This document shows positions 26,442 through 34,543 of a stretch of DNA of 64,000 nt, piece by piece. How positions within the stretch are numbered: position 1 is the stretch's first letter; each line of letters starts with the position of its first letter. The position numbers were made by a program, and so were the translations under genes. This DNA comes from a virus. The notes under the pieces are model-generated. The model did no database searches. It was not told the DNA's origin and was given only the letters and a program-made list of their open reading frames with translations. The stretch spans positions 1-64,000 of the IMG/VR virus record IMGVR_UViG_3300031595_000166. One strand, given 5' to 3'.

Positions 26442-26774
26442 TTATACCAATGTTAGATATTTTGCTAAGTTTTCTTTACCGTAGATTTTCTTATCATCTA
26501 ATTGTGTAATGTGTTGCCCATTGATCCAATATTCTGTATGACCATTGACCCATTCTTTTGCTGGGCCGTCTTCTCTATGAAGTTCGGCTTTACCATTTAT
26601 AAGGGAATAAGATCTTCTAACGCTCCTATCATAGTAATCTATGAATCCATTTTGTATGAAAATGCGAGAACTATTTCCGAATAATTCGTATAATTTTTTA
26701 TTCACAATAAAACAAGTCTGGTGAATTATGTGTTTTACTGTTTGTCCAACTCTAAATAATAGATTTTGTTGCAT
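26442..26774 (-). CDS. HREDGPA-type protein with single repeat and YLTLV tail
   Basis: 110 residues from the ATG at 26774. The N-terminal 60 residues are unrelated to the other repeat proteins; then A-E-L-H-R-E-D-G-P-A-K-E-W one repeat, then Y-W-I-N-G-Q-H-I-T-Q-L-D-D-K, I-Y-G-K-E-N-L-A-K-Y-L-T-L-V. This links the HREDGPA repeat family of 58-63 kb to the shared C-terminal tail. Confidence 0.7.
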   Translation of the reverse strand: MQQNLLFRVGQTVKHIIHQTCFIVNKKLYELFGNSSRIFIQNGFIDYYDRSVRRSYSLINGKAELHREDGPAKEWVNGHTEYWINGQHITQLDDKKIYGKENLAKYLTLV

Positions 26775-26776
26775 AA

Positions 26777-27748
26777 TCAATCTACTTTATACACATTAAC
26801 AAGAAAACTATTACTATCAACTTCAATCTTTTTCGAATCCTTGTTGCCCCAATTATCTGGCAACAATGCAATATGATTCGCAAGTAATTCTTTTTTCAAT
26901 TTATCTTTATATTTAGCAATAACATTTGCCTCTTTTGGCATACAGCAGATTTCAATCTCTACTCTATCTGTCAATTCCAATTCAAGTTCTTTTCGAACAT
27001 TTTGCAATGCAGATTTCAAGTCGGCAATAAATCCTTGCTCCAACAATTCAGGAGTTAAATTAGTGTCAAGAATGATTACCCCCGACCTGTTTGATGCAGA
27101 AGCATAACCCGCTTTTGATACGAACTCAACTTCAATATCACTCAATGTTAGATCAATATCGCACATTCTAACTGTTTCTTTATTTTCAAGCAGTTTATAC
27201 AAGTTTTTCCTATCGGCAAAACTCATTTTTGCCAATTCAGCTTTCAGTCCGTTTGCTTGCTTTCCAGCGCCACGCTTACCAAGAACTCGAAAATTAGGTT
27301 TCAATACCATATCGGTAAATTCATTTGCATTCTCAATGAATACAACTTTCTCAACATTCAATTCATCTCCAAGAATATTAGCATATTCGTTATGTTTGCA
27401 ATCAACATATACCATATAATTTTGAACTTGTTTGTCTGAATATAATACATACGCTGTGCGTAATGGCTGTCGATTACGGATCTTTACATCCGCACGAACC
27501 TTATGCCCCATCTCACACATATCGCGAATTGAACGCATACGATCAATCAATTCAAAATCAACATCGCTCAGTGGTAATTTATCTACACTGACGATAGTGA
27601 AGTTTGGATCGTTTTGATATTCCACCTGATACTCTTTGATCAGTTGTTCTGATTTATCGTCAATGGAATTGAATGACGCGAATGCTGTCCATTCCTGAAC
27701 GAATCCATTATCGTTTGTTGATTTGTAGCGAACTGTGTATTCACGCAC
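26777..27748 (-). CDS. Stand-alone C-terminal region of isoleucyl-tRNA synthetase
   Basis: 323 residues, GTG start at 27748 with GAAGGAAA 8 nt upstream. The sequence follows the end of IleRS of the DUF5915-containing type: R-S-I-R-D-M-C-E-M-G-H-K-V-R-A, I-R-N-R-Q-P-L, L-G-D-E-L-N-V-E-K-V, L-K-P-N-F-R-V-L-G-K-R, then D-T-N-L-T-P-E-L-L-E-Q-G and L-x-x-V-R-K-E-L-E-L. The Rossmann catalytic domain (HIGH, KMSKS) and editing domain are absent. It may pair with a split catalytic part outside this window or act alone on tRNA-Ile. Confidence 0.75.
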   Translation of the reverse strand: MREYTVRYKSTNDNGFVQEWTAFASFNSIDDKSEQLIKEYQVEYQNDPNFTIVSVDKLPLSDVDFELIDRMRSIRDMCEMGHKVRADVKIRNRQPLRTAYVLYSDKQVQNYMVYVDCKHNEYANILGDELNVEKVVFIENANEFTDMVLKPNFRVLGKRGAGKQANGLKAELAKMSFADRKNLYKLLENKETVRMCDIDLTLSDIEVEFVSKAGYASASNRSGVIILDTNLTPELLEQGFIADLKSALQNVRKELELELTDRVEIEICCMPKEANVIAKYKDKLKKELLANHIALLPDNWGNKDSKKIEVDSNSFLVNVYKVD

Positions 27749-27872
27749 GGTTTTTGTTTCCTTCGATTAGCCCTGTTGCATTCCAGTCTTTACCGCTAAC
27801 CCAATGCATTAGATTTGCAATACCAATTAGATTTTCTACCACGCCGGCACTACTGAATTGATCATTATGCAA
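27741..27872 (-). CDS. Possible small ORF between cupin and IleRS-like genes
   Basis: 43 residues if started at the TTG at 27872, which overlaps the cupin stop. Ends overlapping the GTG of the next gene. Contains V-E-N-L-I-G-I-A-N-L-M-H-W. The frame also extends upstream into the cupin gene in a different frame, which seems less likely. It fills an otherwise empty 116-nt gap; there is no ribosome site. Confidence 0.3.
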   Translation of the reverse strand: MHNDQFSSAGVVENLIGIANLMHWVSGKDWNATGLIEGNKNRA

Positions 27873-28344
27873 TTGCTTTGCTAAATTGTTTATAGTCCTT
27901 ATAGGACTTTGTAATCCTATTCCAAAATCCCCACGATCTGTTTTTCCTACTACCAGTGAAAAACAATGTCCATGGACCATCATTTTCATCAATCAATTCC
28001 ACTCGATGAAAATCGTTAGGCGTGAAAAAATTGAATGACAAGGGTTTTACAAAACGACGATATACCGTATCATCTGGTGCTCTGCGTTCTTCCCAGTATC
28101 CCTTTGTCAAAACGAAACTAAATGAAAAACTCGTCGGATGGTTGTGGAGAAGATACGCATATCCTCCAACATTATCAGTAATATCAATATCAAGATCACT
28201 ACTACGAAAATGATGAAGGAACAAGTTTCCCCGTTCCCTATCTTTCCATAATAGGTAATACCGTGTCAAGTATGGCTTGCCATCTGGCTTTGGAATTGTA
28301 ATATTAGGAATCTTTTTAACCAATGAACCAAGCACACTTAGCAT
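27865..28344 (-). CDS. Cupin-like protein
   Basis: 159 residues from the ATG at 28344, placed 7 nt after GGAG; an ATG 6 nt earlier is too close to that site. Cupin features: L-H-N-H-P-T-S-F-S-F (metal-binding His pair), V-L-T-K-G-Y-W-E-E strands, then N-D-F-H-R-V-E-L and G-P-W-T-L-F-F-T-G. Similar small cupins occur in phages and may act on sugars or be oxygenase-like. Preceded by a 220-nt structured leader. Confidence 0.65.
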   Translation of the reverse strand: MLSVLGSLVKKIPNITIPKPDGKPYLTRYYLLWKDRERGNLFLHHFRSSDLDIDITDNVGGYAYLLHNHPTSFSFSFVLTKGYWEERRAPDDTVYRRFVKPLSFNFFTPNDFHRVELIDENDGPWTLFFTGSRKNRSWGFWNRITKSYKDYKQFSKAIA

Positions 28345-28350
28345 TATCAT

Positions 28351-28566
28351 TCTCCATCTAAATTGTCGGGAACGCTGGAACCTTTACCAGTCGGCATTTA
28401 ACTTATCCAGTTCTCATTCTTATAGATTACGCTTTGCAATCTACCGCGTCTGGGCACATTCAGCGGCGAATGAAAGGGATTTGTTTGCTTGCGGGCACGC
28501 CTCTATCGAGACTTTCAGATATTTTCAACTTTGGACATTTACTTTATCTAAAAAACTCCGCTCCCT
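28351..28566 (-). ncRNA. Structured leader or stand-alone RNA with paired ends
   Basis: About 216 nt from the predicted start (28566) to the cupin ribosome site. Bases 2-8, GGGAGCG, can pair with CGTTCCC near the 3' end (28367-28373). Directly 5' of that strand is a CTGG/CCAG hairpin resembling a T arm, and an internal TAGATT/AATCTA hairpin lies near 28425-28445. No ORF fills the segment. It could be a leader controlling the cupin gene or an independent RNA. Confidence 0.45.
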
Positions 28567-28572
28567 GTTAGT

Positions 28573-28601
28573 ATTGTAAGCATTAGCCCGACACCCGTCA
28601 A
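28573..28601 (-). promoter_or_regulatory. Sigma70-type promoter
   Basis: -35 TTGACG (28596-28601, preceded by C), 17-nt spacer, -10 TACAAT (28573-28578). Predicted start 28566. Drives the structured leader and the cupin, IleRS-like and following genes. Confidence 0.7.
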
Positions 28602-29107
28602 GGGGCTTTGGGATATTGTTTTTTATCTTTATTGGAACCAACTCTTGGCATTTCAACGCCGAAGATAGTTCGGTATATCGTTGCAAGACATACTTCTGAA
28701 CAAGCAACTCTATTTGGTAAATCTTGTGTCTCGTAAGCCTTGTTCATATTACCAATTGGCTTTTGGCAATTGCAACATTTAGCCATACTTTTTAATGTTG
28801 TTTGTGCCCAGCGTTCAAGTTTTTCAATGTCTTTTTTATTGTGAGGATCGAATAATTGGCAGGAACCTTTGCCATCCGCATTTACAAGTGAAACGCTTTT
28901 TGTTTCATCCCAATATTTCTGATGCCACTCTTCAATCATACGAAGCGATACATTTACTGCATCAACAGGACTAACAAGGTTTTTTTGTTCGCCACTAAAC
29001 ATAACTGGAAGTATATCTTTGCCAGCGAACTTAGAACCACCACAACTAATCTCTACGAGTAGTCTATTGTCTTCATAACGTCTCTGGCGAGACACATAAT
29101 AACCCAT
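28598..29107 (-). CDS. Hypothetical protein with C-terminal zinc cluster
   Basis: 169 residues. N-terminal alpha/beta part, central W-H-Q-K-Y-W helix, then C-C-N-C-Q-K-P-I and later A-C-S-E-V-C-L, which together form a four-Cys zinc-binding set like a small treble clef. Function unknown. Starts 5 nt after the exonuclease stop. Confidence 0.6.
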   Translation of the reverse strand: MGYYVSRQRRYEDNRLLVEISCGGSKFAGKDILPVMFSGEQKNLVSPVDAVNVSLRMIEEWHQKYWDETKSVSLVNADGKGSCQLFDPHNKKDIEKLERWAQTTLKSMAKCCNCQKPIGNMNKAYETQDLPNRVACSEVCLATIYRTIFGVEMPRVGSNKDKKQYPKAP

Positions 29108-29112
29108 CGGTT

Positions 29113-29952
29113 TTACCTCAATCTCTCGAATGTTTCAATGAACCTGTTCCAATACTTATCTTCCAAGATAGTCTCGAACTCCATGTACTCGAACTCTTCC
29201 TTCAAGGAATCAAAATCAACTTCGTATTCACTAAATTGCAACTCTTCATCCTCTATGATTTTGAATGCAACTAATTGATTATTCAATGAATAGTTTGCTC
29301 TATTCTCTACTACGGAAAGAAACTCCGCTAACTTTTCTGGATCGCTTGCAATAGCAATAGCCTTCTTCTTACTAATCAATGATGGAATGTTATCGCTTGT
29401 ATCGCCATTCAATGTTAGGAATGTTAGGAAGTGATAGTCTGGCGGAACAACATAGCCTTTTAGATTATGACTAAATACTTTTAGATTATCATAACCTTTT
29501 TGTAATAACTGAATGTAATCCTTGTCCGATGATATAACTGTTAGATCCTCATCTTGCAATGTAGAAACTAATGTCGCAATAACATCGTCCGCTTCGTATC
29601 TATCTGATTTTACTTGGGTTATTGGAAGATATTTTAGCAACTTCAACATAATGTTGTATTGACGAAGGAAGTCATCGCGTTTCTTTTGCTTGTCTTCTGA
29701 TCCTACTTTGATGATTCTGTTAGATTTATATTCGGAATATAACTCTCTTCTAAAACAATTTTCCCCTTCAAGCGCGAAGAATACTTTATCAGGATCGAAT
29801 TGTTCAATCAATGCTCTGGTATTACGGAAAAAATTATATACTGCGGCGAAACTTTCTTTATCTTCGTCTTCTGGTTTTGGCTTACCGAATGTGATATTCG
29901 CCCTATAACTAAAATTTAAACCGTCAATCAGTAATACTTTGTCCTTGCTCAT
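29113..29952 (-). CDS. 5'-3' exonuclease / flap endonuclease
   Basis: 279 residues of the FEN/T5 exonuclease fold. Metal and substrate motifs: L-L-I-D-G-L-N-F at 7-14; R-R-E-L-Y-S-E-Y-K-S-N-R arch region; E-A-D-D-V-I-A-T and S-S-D-K-D-Y acidic motifs; G-D-T-S-D-N-I-P-S helix-hairpin region. It removes RNA primers or flaps and would work with the ligase at 14834. Confidence 0.85.
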   Translation of the reverse strand: MSKDKVLLIDGLNFSYRANITFGKPKPEDEDKESFAAVYNFFRNTRALIEQFDPDKVFFALEGENCFRRELYSEYKSNRIIKVGSEDKQKKRDDFLRQYNIMLKLLKYLPITQVKSDRYEADDVIATLVSTLQDEDLTVISSDKDYIQLLQKGYDNLKVFSHNLKGYVVPPDYHFLTFLTLNGDTSDNIPSLISKKKAIAIASDPEKLAEFLSVVENRANYSLNNQLVAFKIIEDEELQFSEYEVDFDSLKEEFEYMEFETILEDKYWNRFIETFERLR

Positions 29953-30064
29953 CAGTTTTCAATCTCGAATGGTGTCGTTTTCTAACATATCCTTCAACCG
30001 ACAAAATAACAATAATCAATAACGCTATGAATGCAATCTTGTGTCGGCGAATAAAATCAATCAT
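29924..30064 (-). CDS. Small single-span membrane protein
   Basis: 46 residues, ATG at 30064: basic start M-I-D-F-I-R-R-H-K, hydrophobic helix of about 15 residues, then basic R-K-R-H-H-S-R. It overlaps the start of the exonuclease gene by 29 nt in another frame. Positive charge at both ends of the helix leaves the topology unclear. No known family. Confidence 0.5.
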   Translation of the reverse strand: MIDFIRRHKIAFIALLIIVILSVEGYVRKRHHSRLKTDEQGQSITD

Positions 30065-30075
30065 CTAACATAATA

Positions 30076-30291
30076 CTATTTTATTGGAATATTGTCTGCC
30101 TCTTTTTTACTGACGAAGAAACTATGGCTCTTACTTTCTTTACATCTGACTAATACAACTTCTGGTTCGCATATCTCATAATCACCATCGTATGATGTCA
30201 TCACATCCATACCATCCGAATCTTCGTTTGGATCATCAAGATATAGTGATTTACATCCACAAAACGGGCACATTGTGATTTGATTTTTCAT
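30076..30291 (-). CDS. Small zinc-ribbon protein
   Basis: 71 residues: C-P-F-C-G-C-K-S-L near the start and a later R-C-K-E-S, a partial zinc ribbon like those of phage Lar/DksA-like small proteins, with an Asp-rich middle. Downstream of the 30301 gene with a 9-nt gap. Function unknown. Confidence 0.6.
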   Translation of the reverse strand: MKNQITMCPFCGCKSLYLDDPNEDSDGMDVMTSYDGDYEICEPEVVLVRCKESKSHSFFVSKKEADNIPIK

Positions 30292-30300
30292 TTTTATCCT

Positions 30301-30516
30301 TTACATTAGCAATAGATATTTTTCAATGTCTTCTTTATATTTAGAAGCGCTTGGAACTGTCAGACATAATGTATCAATATACATTGTAATACTTGTCGGA
30401 TTTATATTTCTATATATAGAATAAGCAATTTCTGCTGGGACATTCAATTCTTTTTTCTCGAACAATGCAATTGTGTCTTCCCAATTTAATCTTGCGTGTT
30501 CTTCATAATCAAGCAT
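30301..30516 (-). CDS. DTDF/NLNV family protein, short form, YLLLM tail
   Basis: 71 residues. Lacks the N-terminal D-T-D-F block; begins L-D-Y-E-E-H-A-R-L-N-W-E-D-T-I-A-L-F then K-K-E-L-N-V-P-A and ends D-I-E-K-Y-L-L-L-M. Overlaps the upstream stop by 8 nt. Confidence 0.65.
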   Translation of the reverse strand: MLDYEEHARLNWEDTIALFEKKELNVPAEIAYSIYRNINPTSITMYIDTLCLTVPSASKYKEDIEKYLLLM

Positions 30517-31297
30517 AATAAATTGCTTTCCTCAATGCAAGCATCAACTCGTTCTTTTTTTCATCATCAAGTTTTTCCAATACTTGATTTACCGCAATAC
30601 CAGCCCAACCGGCATTATCTTTCATACCAGTTGCAATTGCATTCTCGAATGCTGCTTTGCTTGTAGGATCACTCCACATTGACGCCATTAGGAATGCGCC
30701 CTTGTCATAATTTCTTTCAATTAGTTTTGGAATCTCGCTCGCTGCCAACGCAGGATTACTTATACGCATTCCTAAAAATGATGGACTCCACCAAAATACA
30801 GAACATTCATTCCATACATTGTGCCACCATTGTTCAATTAGAATCTCTCTATCTTGAATGTAAGCGTATGCAATCATACCTTCACGATATGTGGTTTTCA
30901 ACTTTAAATCATCACAACCAATTACTTGTTTATGTTTCAATAACCATCTGTATAATAGAACTTTACATTCTTTCAATTTAGAATTGGCAATGATATTAAA
31001 AATACCGCGTAATAGTTCGTGGCTTTCTTTTTCTTTATCATGTAATATATTATGTAGTATAAATCCAACTGCTGGAGCAATCCTTCTTCTATATTCCTCA
31101 TTAGAATCAATAAATAGATTTATAACATCAGTAGAAGTTCCACCGTTATGATGAATAATTGGACCGTTCAATCCCGGTTTATCAATTCTTTTTTTAATCA
31201 ACTCGGCAATCTCATTTGGATCAAAAGACTTTTTCATAGCCTTTACCCAAGGATCGCGTTTGATATAACTATCTTTTAGATCTTGTTGCTGATACAT
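30509..31297 (-). CDS. Hypothetical all-helical protein
   Basis: 262 residues, helical throughout, reminiscent of HEAT/ARM repeats though no repeat is clear. Trp-rich centre (Q-W-W-H-N-V-W, F-W-W-S-P-S). Possible alternative start at the Met in A-M-K-K-S-F-D-P. Not recognised. Confidence 0.6.
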   Translation of the reverse strand: MYQQQDLKDSYIKRDPWVKAMKKSFDPNEIAELIKKRIDKPGLNGPIIHHNGGTSTDVINLFIDSNEEYRRRIAPAVGFILHNILHDKEKESHELLRGIFNIIANSKLKECKVLLYRWLLKHKQVIGCDDLKLKTTYREGMIAYAYIQDREILIEQWWHNVWNECSVFWWSPSFLGMRISNPALAASEIPKLIERNYDKGAFLMASMWSDPTSKAAFENAIATGMKDNAGWAGIAVNQVLEKLDDEKKNELMLALRKAIYYA

Positions 31298-31305
31298 CTG
31301 ATACC

Positions 31306-31605
31306 TTAGTATGATTTCTTTTCTGCAATACTTCTTGCAACATCAACCAACGGTTCAAGTTCCGGTTCAATTGGAATTAGCTTTACTTTGCTTGGATCAT
31401 ATCGCCTACAACATACACAAGTTTTAGAATTGAACTTATTTACTAATTGAAGTATTGATTTTGATTGCCCGTTATCAATAAGTTTTTCGTTAATAAACGA
31501 CTTCAATAGCGCTGGGTTTTCAAAAACTGATTTTATCAATGCAGAAAACTCATGCTTGATCAATGATACCTTATCGCTTGGTGAAAAATCTGAAAACTTT
31601 GCCAT
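31306..31605 (-). CDS. Hypothetical protein with C-x-C-C motif
   Basis: 99 residues, helical, with T-C-V-C-C-R-R-Y near residue 62 and a Pro/Glu-rich segment P-I-E-P-E-L-E-P. No family recognised. One base separates its start from the upstream stop. Confidence 0.6.
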   Translation of the reverse strand: MAKFSDFSPSDKVSLIKHEFSALIKSVFENPALLKSFINEKLIDNGQSKSILQLVNKFNSKTCVCCRRYDPSKVKLIPIEPELEPLVDVARSIAEKKSY

Positions 31606-31606
31606 G

Positions 31607-31855
31607 TTAGTTCATTTCCTTTTTATTATCACTGTGTTCAGCACGAACAATTAGGTTGTTATTGTCCTTTGCAGAAACGAAAATAATCTTGTTTGGTAAA
31701 TTAATACGGAGGCTCTTGATATGTTTATCAAGGATTGCGTCTGCACATCGAATTAGGATTTTAGATCCAATGTCTTCATCTGGCGCAGACACTTCGATTG
31801 AACGATCGAGCATAACCGCTTCTTGACCAATTAGCATAAAAGACTGTGGTTTCAT
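31607..31855 (-). CDS. Hypothetical protein
   Basis: 82 residues, beta-rich (I-L-I-R-C-A-D-A-I-L, N-K-I-I-F-V-S-A-K). First gene after a promoter with an 11-nt leader carrying a strong GAGGAG ribosome site. Function unknown. Confidence 0.6.
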   Translation of the reverse strand: MKPQSFMLIGQEAVMLDRSIEVSAPDEDIGSKILIRCADAILDKHIKSLRINLPNKIIFVSAKDNNNLIVRAEHSDNKKEMN

Positions 31856-31872
31856 TGCACTCTCCTCACAAC

Positions 31873-31901
31873 AATGTAAGGCTCCGTGCCCGCCAAGTCA
31901 A
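31873..31901 (-). promoter_or_regulatory. Sigma70-type promoter
   Basis: -35 TTGACT (31896-31901), 17-nt spacer, -10 TACATT (31873-31878). Predicted start about 31866, followed by GAGGAG and the ATG at 31855. Lies just after the transporter gene. Confidence 0.7.
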
Positions 31902-31926
31902 TGTGGATGCTTGCGCCCAGTGTGCG

Positions 31927-32346
31927 CTACCGTCTTACAACCAGCGCGCCCACAATAATCAATGCCATACCAATAACTTTCATCATAGTTATCTGTTCTC
32001 CGAAGAATATCGAAGTCAAAATCAATGTTATTACAATTGGCGAAGTCATAGATATTGAATACAATGTAGCAACATTATTGCTATCACGAATAGCATATAT
32101 GAATGCAAGCCCTGCCATTGTTGCAGATAGCGTTGCAAGCATTGCCCACATTGCACCAATAACATTAAATGGTTGTGCTACCTTTGTAGAAAGAATGTAG
32201 ATATATATTGGTAATAATGCTATACCAACACAACAATTCACTATATGAATTTGAAACGGATGTAGATGTCTTGTTGCCAACTTTAAAAAGAAACTCCAAA
32301 ATCCATATCCAAGAATAGATATAATGATTAGGTATTTACTATTCAT
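31927..32346 (-). CDS. EamA/SMR-type half transporter
   Basis: 139 residues, four predicted membrane helices (about 5-22, 33-51, 62-85, 98-137 broken by G-E-Q-I). One EamA unit: G-Y-G-F-W-S-F-F-L-K-L at the start and I-F-F-G-E-Q-I-T before the last helix. The family exports small metabolites or drugs, usually as dimers at this size. Inner membrane. Confidence 0.75.
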   Translation of the reverse strand: MNSKYLIIISILGYGFWSFFLKLATRHLHPFQIHIVNCCVGIALLPIYIYILSTKVAQPFNVIGAMWAMLATLSATMAGLAFIYAIRDSNNVATLYSISMTSPIVITLILTSIFFGEQITMMKVIGMALIIVGALVVRR

Positions 32347-32347
32347 A

Positions 32348-33046
32348 TCACGACCACAAGTATTTTCTAATACCTAATACACGAATAAGCATTTCTTCTA
32401 ACTTATCTTCGTTTCTTTTATTAAGATTTTGTAAATTATCCCACAATTGTTTTGTATCAGGTGATTTACTTCGTTTTGCTTTACTCCAAGCAGTCATCGC
32501 ATCATCGGCTTCCTTATATTCGAGTTTTCGATCCTTATTCCACCAATGATAGATTGCATAGATTTCAGTGTATTTATCTAATTGCGTTTGTAAAATTGGT
32601 TCTTTTGCAACCTCTTCTGCTGTTGGCATATACATACGCTGACGCAATACGAAGTTAGTCAATAGATTGAATATCGCATATACCATTTTTGTATCGGTAT
32701 CAATATACCCGTGTCGGTAATGATCAGCATCTCCAATCTTATTCCTTTTTGGTTGGCGAAGATCAAGAATATGATCTCGCTCAATAATGAATGATATGAA
32801 CCAGTATTTGAAGTCGTGAAGTTTCCATCCAATTAGACTAAGCCAAGCATAACGAATGAATGTCGGAAGTGTTGATGCGAAAAAGAACTTCACGGGGTAA
32901 ATCTTTTTTAGGTGATCGTAATAGTCATCCCATGTTGGACTACCATCATCATTACCAAAATCTCTCATTGGCATAGCATTGCAGTGATCTGACATTCCTA
33001 ATTGTTTAGGATTTGGAAACTTGAAAATCTTTGTGAAGTATAGCAT
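32348..33046 (-). CDS. Hypothetical phage protein
   Basis: 232 residues with W-rich N-terminal half (P-T-W-D-D-Y-Y-D, F-I-R-Y-A-W-L-S-L-I-G-W) and a conserved-looking Y-R-H-G-Y-I-D-T-D-T-K-M-V-Y-A-I. C terminus charged and helical. It has the look of uncharacterised proteins from large phages; no function can be assigned. Confidence 0.6.
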   Translation of the reverse strand: MLYFTKIFKFPNPKQLGMSDHCNAMPMRDFGNDDGSPTWDDYYDHLKKIYPVKFFFASTLPTFIRYAWLSLIGWKLHDFKYWFISFIIERDHILDLRQPKRNKIGDADHYRHGYIDTDTKMVYAIFNLLTNFVLRQRMYMPTAEEVAKEPILQTQLDKYTEIYAIYHWWNKDRKLEYKEADDAMTAWSKAKRSKSPDTKQLWDNLQNLNKRNEDKLEEMLIRVLGIRKYLWS

Positions 33047-33414
33047 TATTTGACCAATTCCTCTCGTATCATAACTCCCAATTCATAAGCGAACTCTTCT
33101 CGATCATATTCGGATTTGGGATATCCATCGAAGCCTTTTTGAAAAGATCTAACCCAATTTGTATTCGTATCTAATAATTTTTCAATTGAATAACCGCGTC
33201 CGCTTGCTAAATGTTTTGGTATTTTTTCTTGATCTGCAAGCAACACACACGCTAATGCACAACAAGTTTGATCTTTTTTTGGTGCCCAGTGTTCTTTGCC
33301 TTTTGTAGATTTCCATTCAATTCCCCAAGATTGAATACCAAGTTTTATACCCTTTGTTGTAATGGTCTTTATAGCATTACGAATAATTTGTTCTCGTTCC
33401 CCATCAGTTAGCAT
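33046..33414 (-). CDS. Hypothetical protein
   Basis: 122 residues; W-G-I-E-W-K-S-T then Q-T-C-C-A-L-A-C-V-L-L, later R-G-Y-S-I-E. Helical C terminus. Not recognised. Confidence 0.55.
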   Translation of the reverse strand: MLTDGEREQIIRNAIKTITTKGIKLGIQSWGIEWKSTKGKEHWAPKKDQTCCALACVLLADQEKIPKHLASGRGYSIEKLLDTNTNWVRSFQKGFDGYPKSEYDREEFAYELGVMIREELVK

Positions 33415-33698
33415 AATATCAATAACTTTTCTAATTGTTTCGCTGTTTTGATATCAAACAATTTATAACCATCAAAAACTTTGATTAGCCTTTCCCTACG
33501 ATCAGGTGATGGAAACATATGCATTATGAATGTATGTTCTTGGCTCCATTCGATTGCATAAGGCTGAATATTTTTCATCGCATAACTAAATTTGGTTTCG
33601 TCTTCTTCGGTAAAATGTAATATATCACAATCATTACAATATTTATGGTCTAATTCTCCGCTACACCTAATGCAATGGATATTGGCTGGATGTTTCAT
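33408..33698 (-). CDS. Two-CxxC zinc protein with LLILC tail
   Basis: 96 residues. H-C-I-R-C then Y-C-N-D-C-D at the N terminus (zinc ribbon), ending Y-K-L-F-D-I-K-T-A-K-Q-L-E-K-L-L-I-L-C. Tandem paralogue of the gene at 33695; both also resemble 13777. Confidence 0.65.
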   Translation of the reverse strand: MKHPANIHCIRCSGELDHKYCNDCDILHFTEEDETKFSYAMKNIQPYAIEWSQEHTFIMHMFPSPDRRERLIKVFDGYKLFDIKTAKQLEKLLILC

Positions 33699-34048
33699 AT
33701 CAATATCAATAACTTTTCTAACTGCTCTTCTGTTCTAATATCGAATAACTTCCAACCATCAAGTTCGGCAATAGTACCATCCATATATTGACCTGATGTT
33801 TTTGATGTTTGGATCCATTCTTCTTTTAGAATAGTTGTTATTTTCTTATTATTAGGAATATCATATTCCCATCTAATTAGATATTTCAGGCTTATGGTTC
33901 GTTCCGCGCATCCCCAGCTTTTGTTATAAAACTTCGGATCGCCATAATATGTAATGGCGCAATCATCACATTTACTATTATATATTTGAGTTGCTTCCCG
34001 AGTTGTAGATTTACACGATATACAAAAATAGTTTTTATTCGTTGTCAT
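33695..34048 (-). CDS. Two-CxxC zinc protein with LLILI tail
   Basis: 117 residues. F-C-I-S-C then K-C-D-D-C-A, and the end W-K-L-F-D-I-R-T-E-E-Q-L-E-K-L-L-I-L-I. Paralogue of 33408. The last 14 residues match the ends of the tiny proteins at 9667 and 9819 although the rest differs. Confidence 0.65.
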   Translation of the reverse strand: MTTNKNYFCISCKSTTREATQIYNSKCDDCAITYYGDPKFYNKSWGCAERTISLKYLIRWEYDIPNNKKITTILKEEWIQTSKTSGQYMDGTIAELDGWKLFDIRTEEQLEKLLILI

Positions 34049-34223
34049 CTTCGTCCGTATCTTTATCTACCTCTTCAAGCAACTCTCTTTGCTCATTCTT
34101 TTGACCACCACGAGGTGTGTTTTTAGATTTCATCGGCGCCATACCAGCCACACGAGAACGCGCAGATATAACATTGGAATTGCGAGGAACGGATTTAGTT
34201 TTCTTCTTTTTGTTTTTAGACAT
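34035..34223 (-). CDS. Hypothetical basic-acidic small protein
   Basis: 62 residues: basic N terminus (K-N-K-K-K-K-T-K-S), Arg/Ser-rich middle, acidic end D-K-D-T-D-E-D-D-N-E. Probably disordered. Overlaps the 33695 start by 14 nt. Confidence 0.5.
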   Translation of the reverse strand: MSKNKKKKTKSVPRNSNVISARSRVAGMAPMKSKNTPRGGQKNEQRELLEEVDKDTDEDDNE

Positions 34224-34230
34224 TGCGAGC

Positions 34231-34480
34231 CTATGTTAGTATTAGATACTTTTCGATTTCATCGAGATATTTTGCATGGTCTTCATAATCTAATTTCCAA
34301 GATTTGAAAATTACTTGGAGCGGAAGGGTTTTATTTTCATTATCCCACATGAATGCTTTCACTAATGTTTTAGGAACATTCATATTACGATTTTCAATAA
34401 ATCTTGTTATCTCTACCCATGTAGCAACGCCCCCTAATTTATACATATATTCTTTTAGATCATCTTCATCTTTGGACATT
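34231..34480 (-). CDS. NLNV family small protein with YLILT tail
   Basis: About 82 residues from the ATG at 34480 (M-S-K-D-E-D-D-L). The frame is open to 34554, but the promoter -10 box lies inside that extension, so the longer form is unlikely. Pattern: T-W-V-E-I-T-R-F-I-E-N-R-N-M-N-V, ending E-I-E-K-Y-L-I-L-T. Confidence 0.6.
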
Positions 34481-34537
34481 TGTATCACCGTGTAGGGAAA
34501 ACTGCTAGGAACGGCTACCGCTTTGGCGCCGTTCCCT
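34481..34537 (-). promoter_or_regulatory. Hairpin leader upstream of the 34231 gene
   Basis: Predicted 57-nt leader. GGAACGGC pairs with GCCGTTCC (8 bp), and the very first bases AGGGAA can alternatively pair with TTCCCT just downstream. Two exclusive pairings of the 5' end suggest an attenuator-like or stabilising element. Confidence 0.45.
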
Positions 34538-34543
34538 GCTCTA

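Noticed and set aside
28351-28566. tmRNA
   Set aside because: Paired ends and a T-arm-like hairpin are present, but there is no CCA end and no convincing tag reading frame with the known pseudoknots; kept only as a structured leader.
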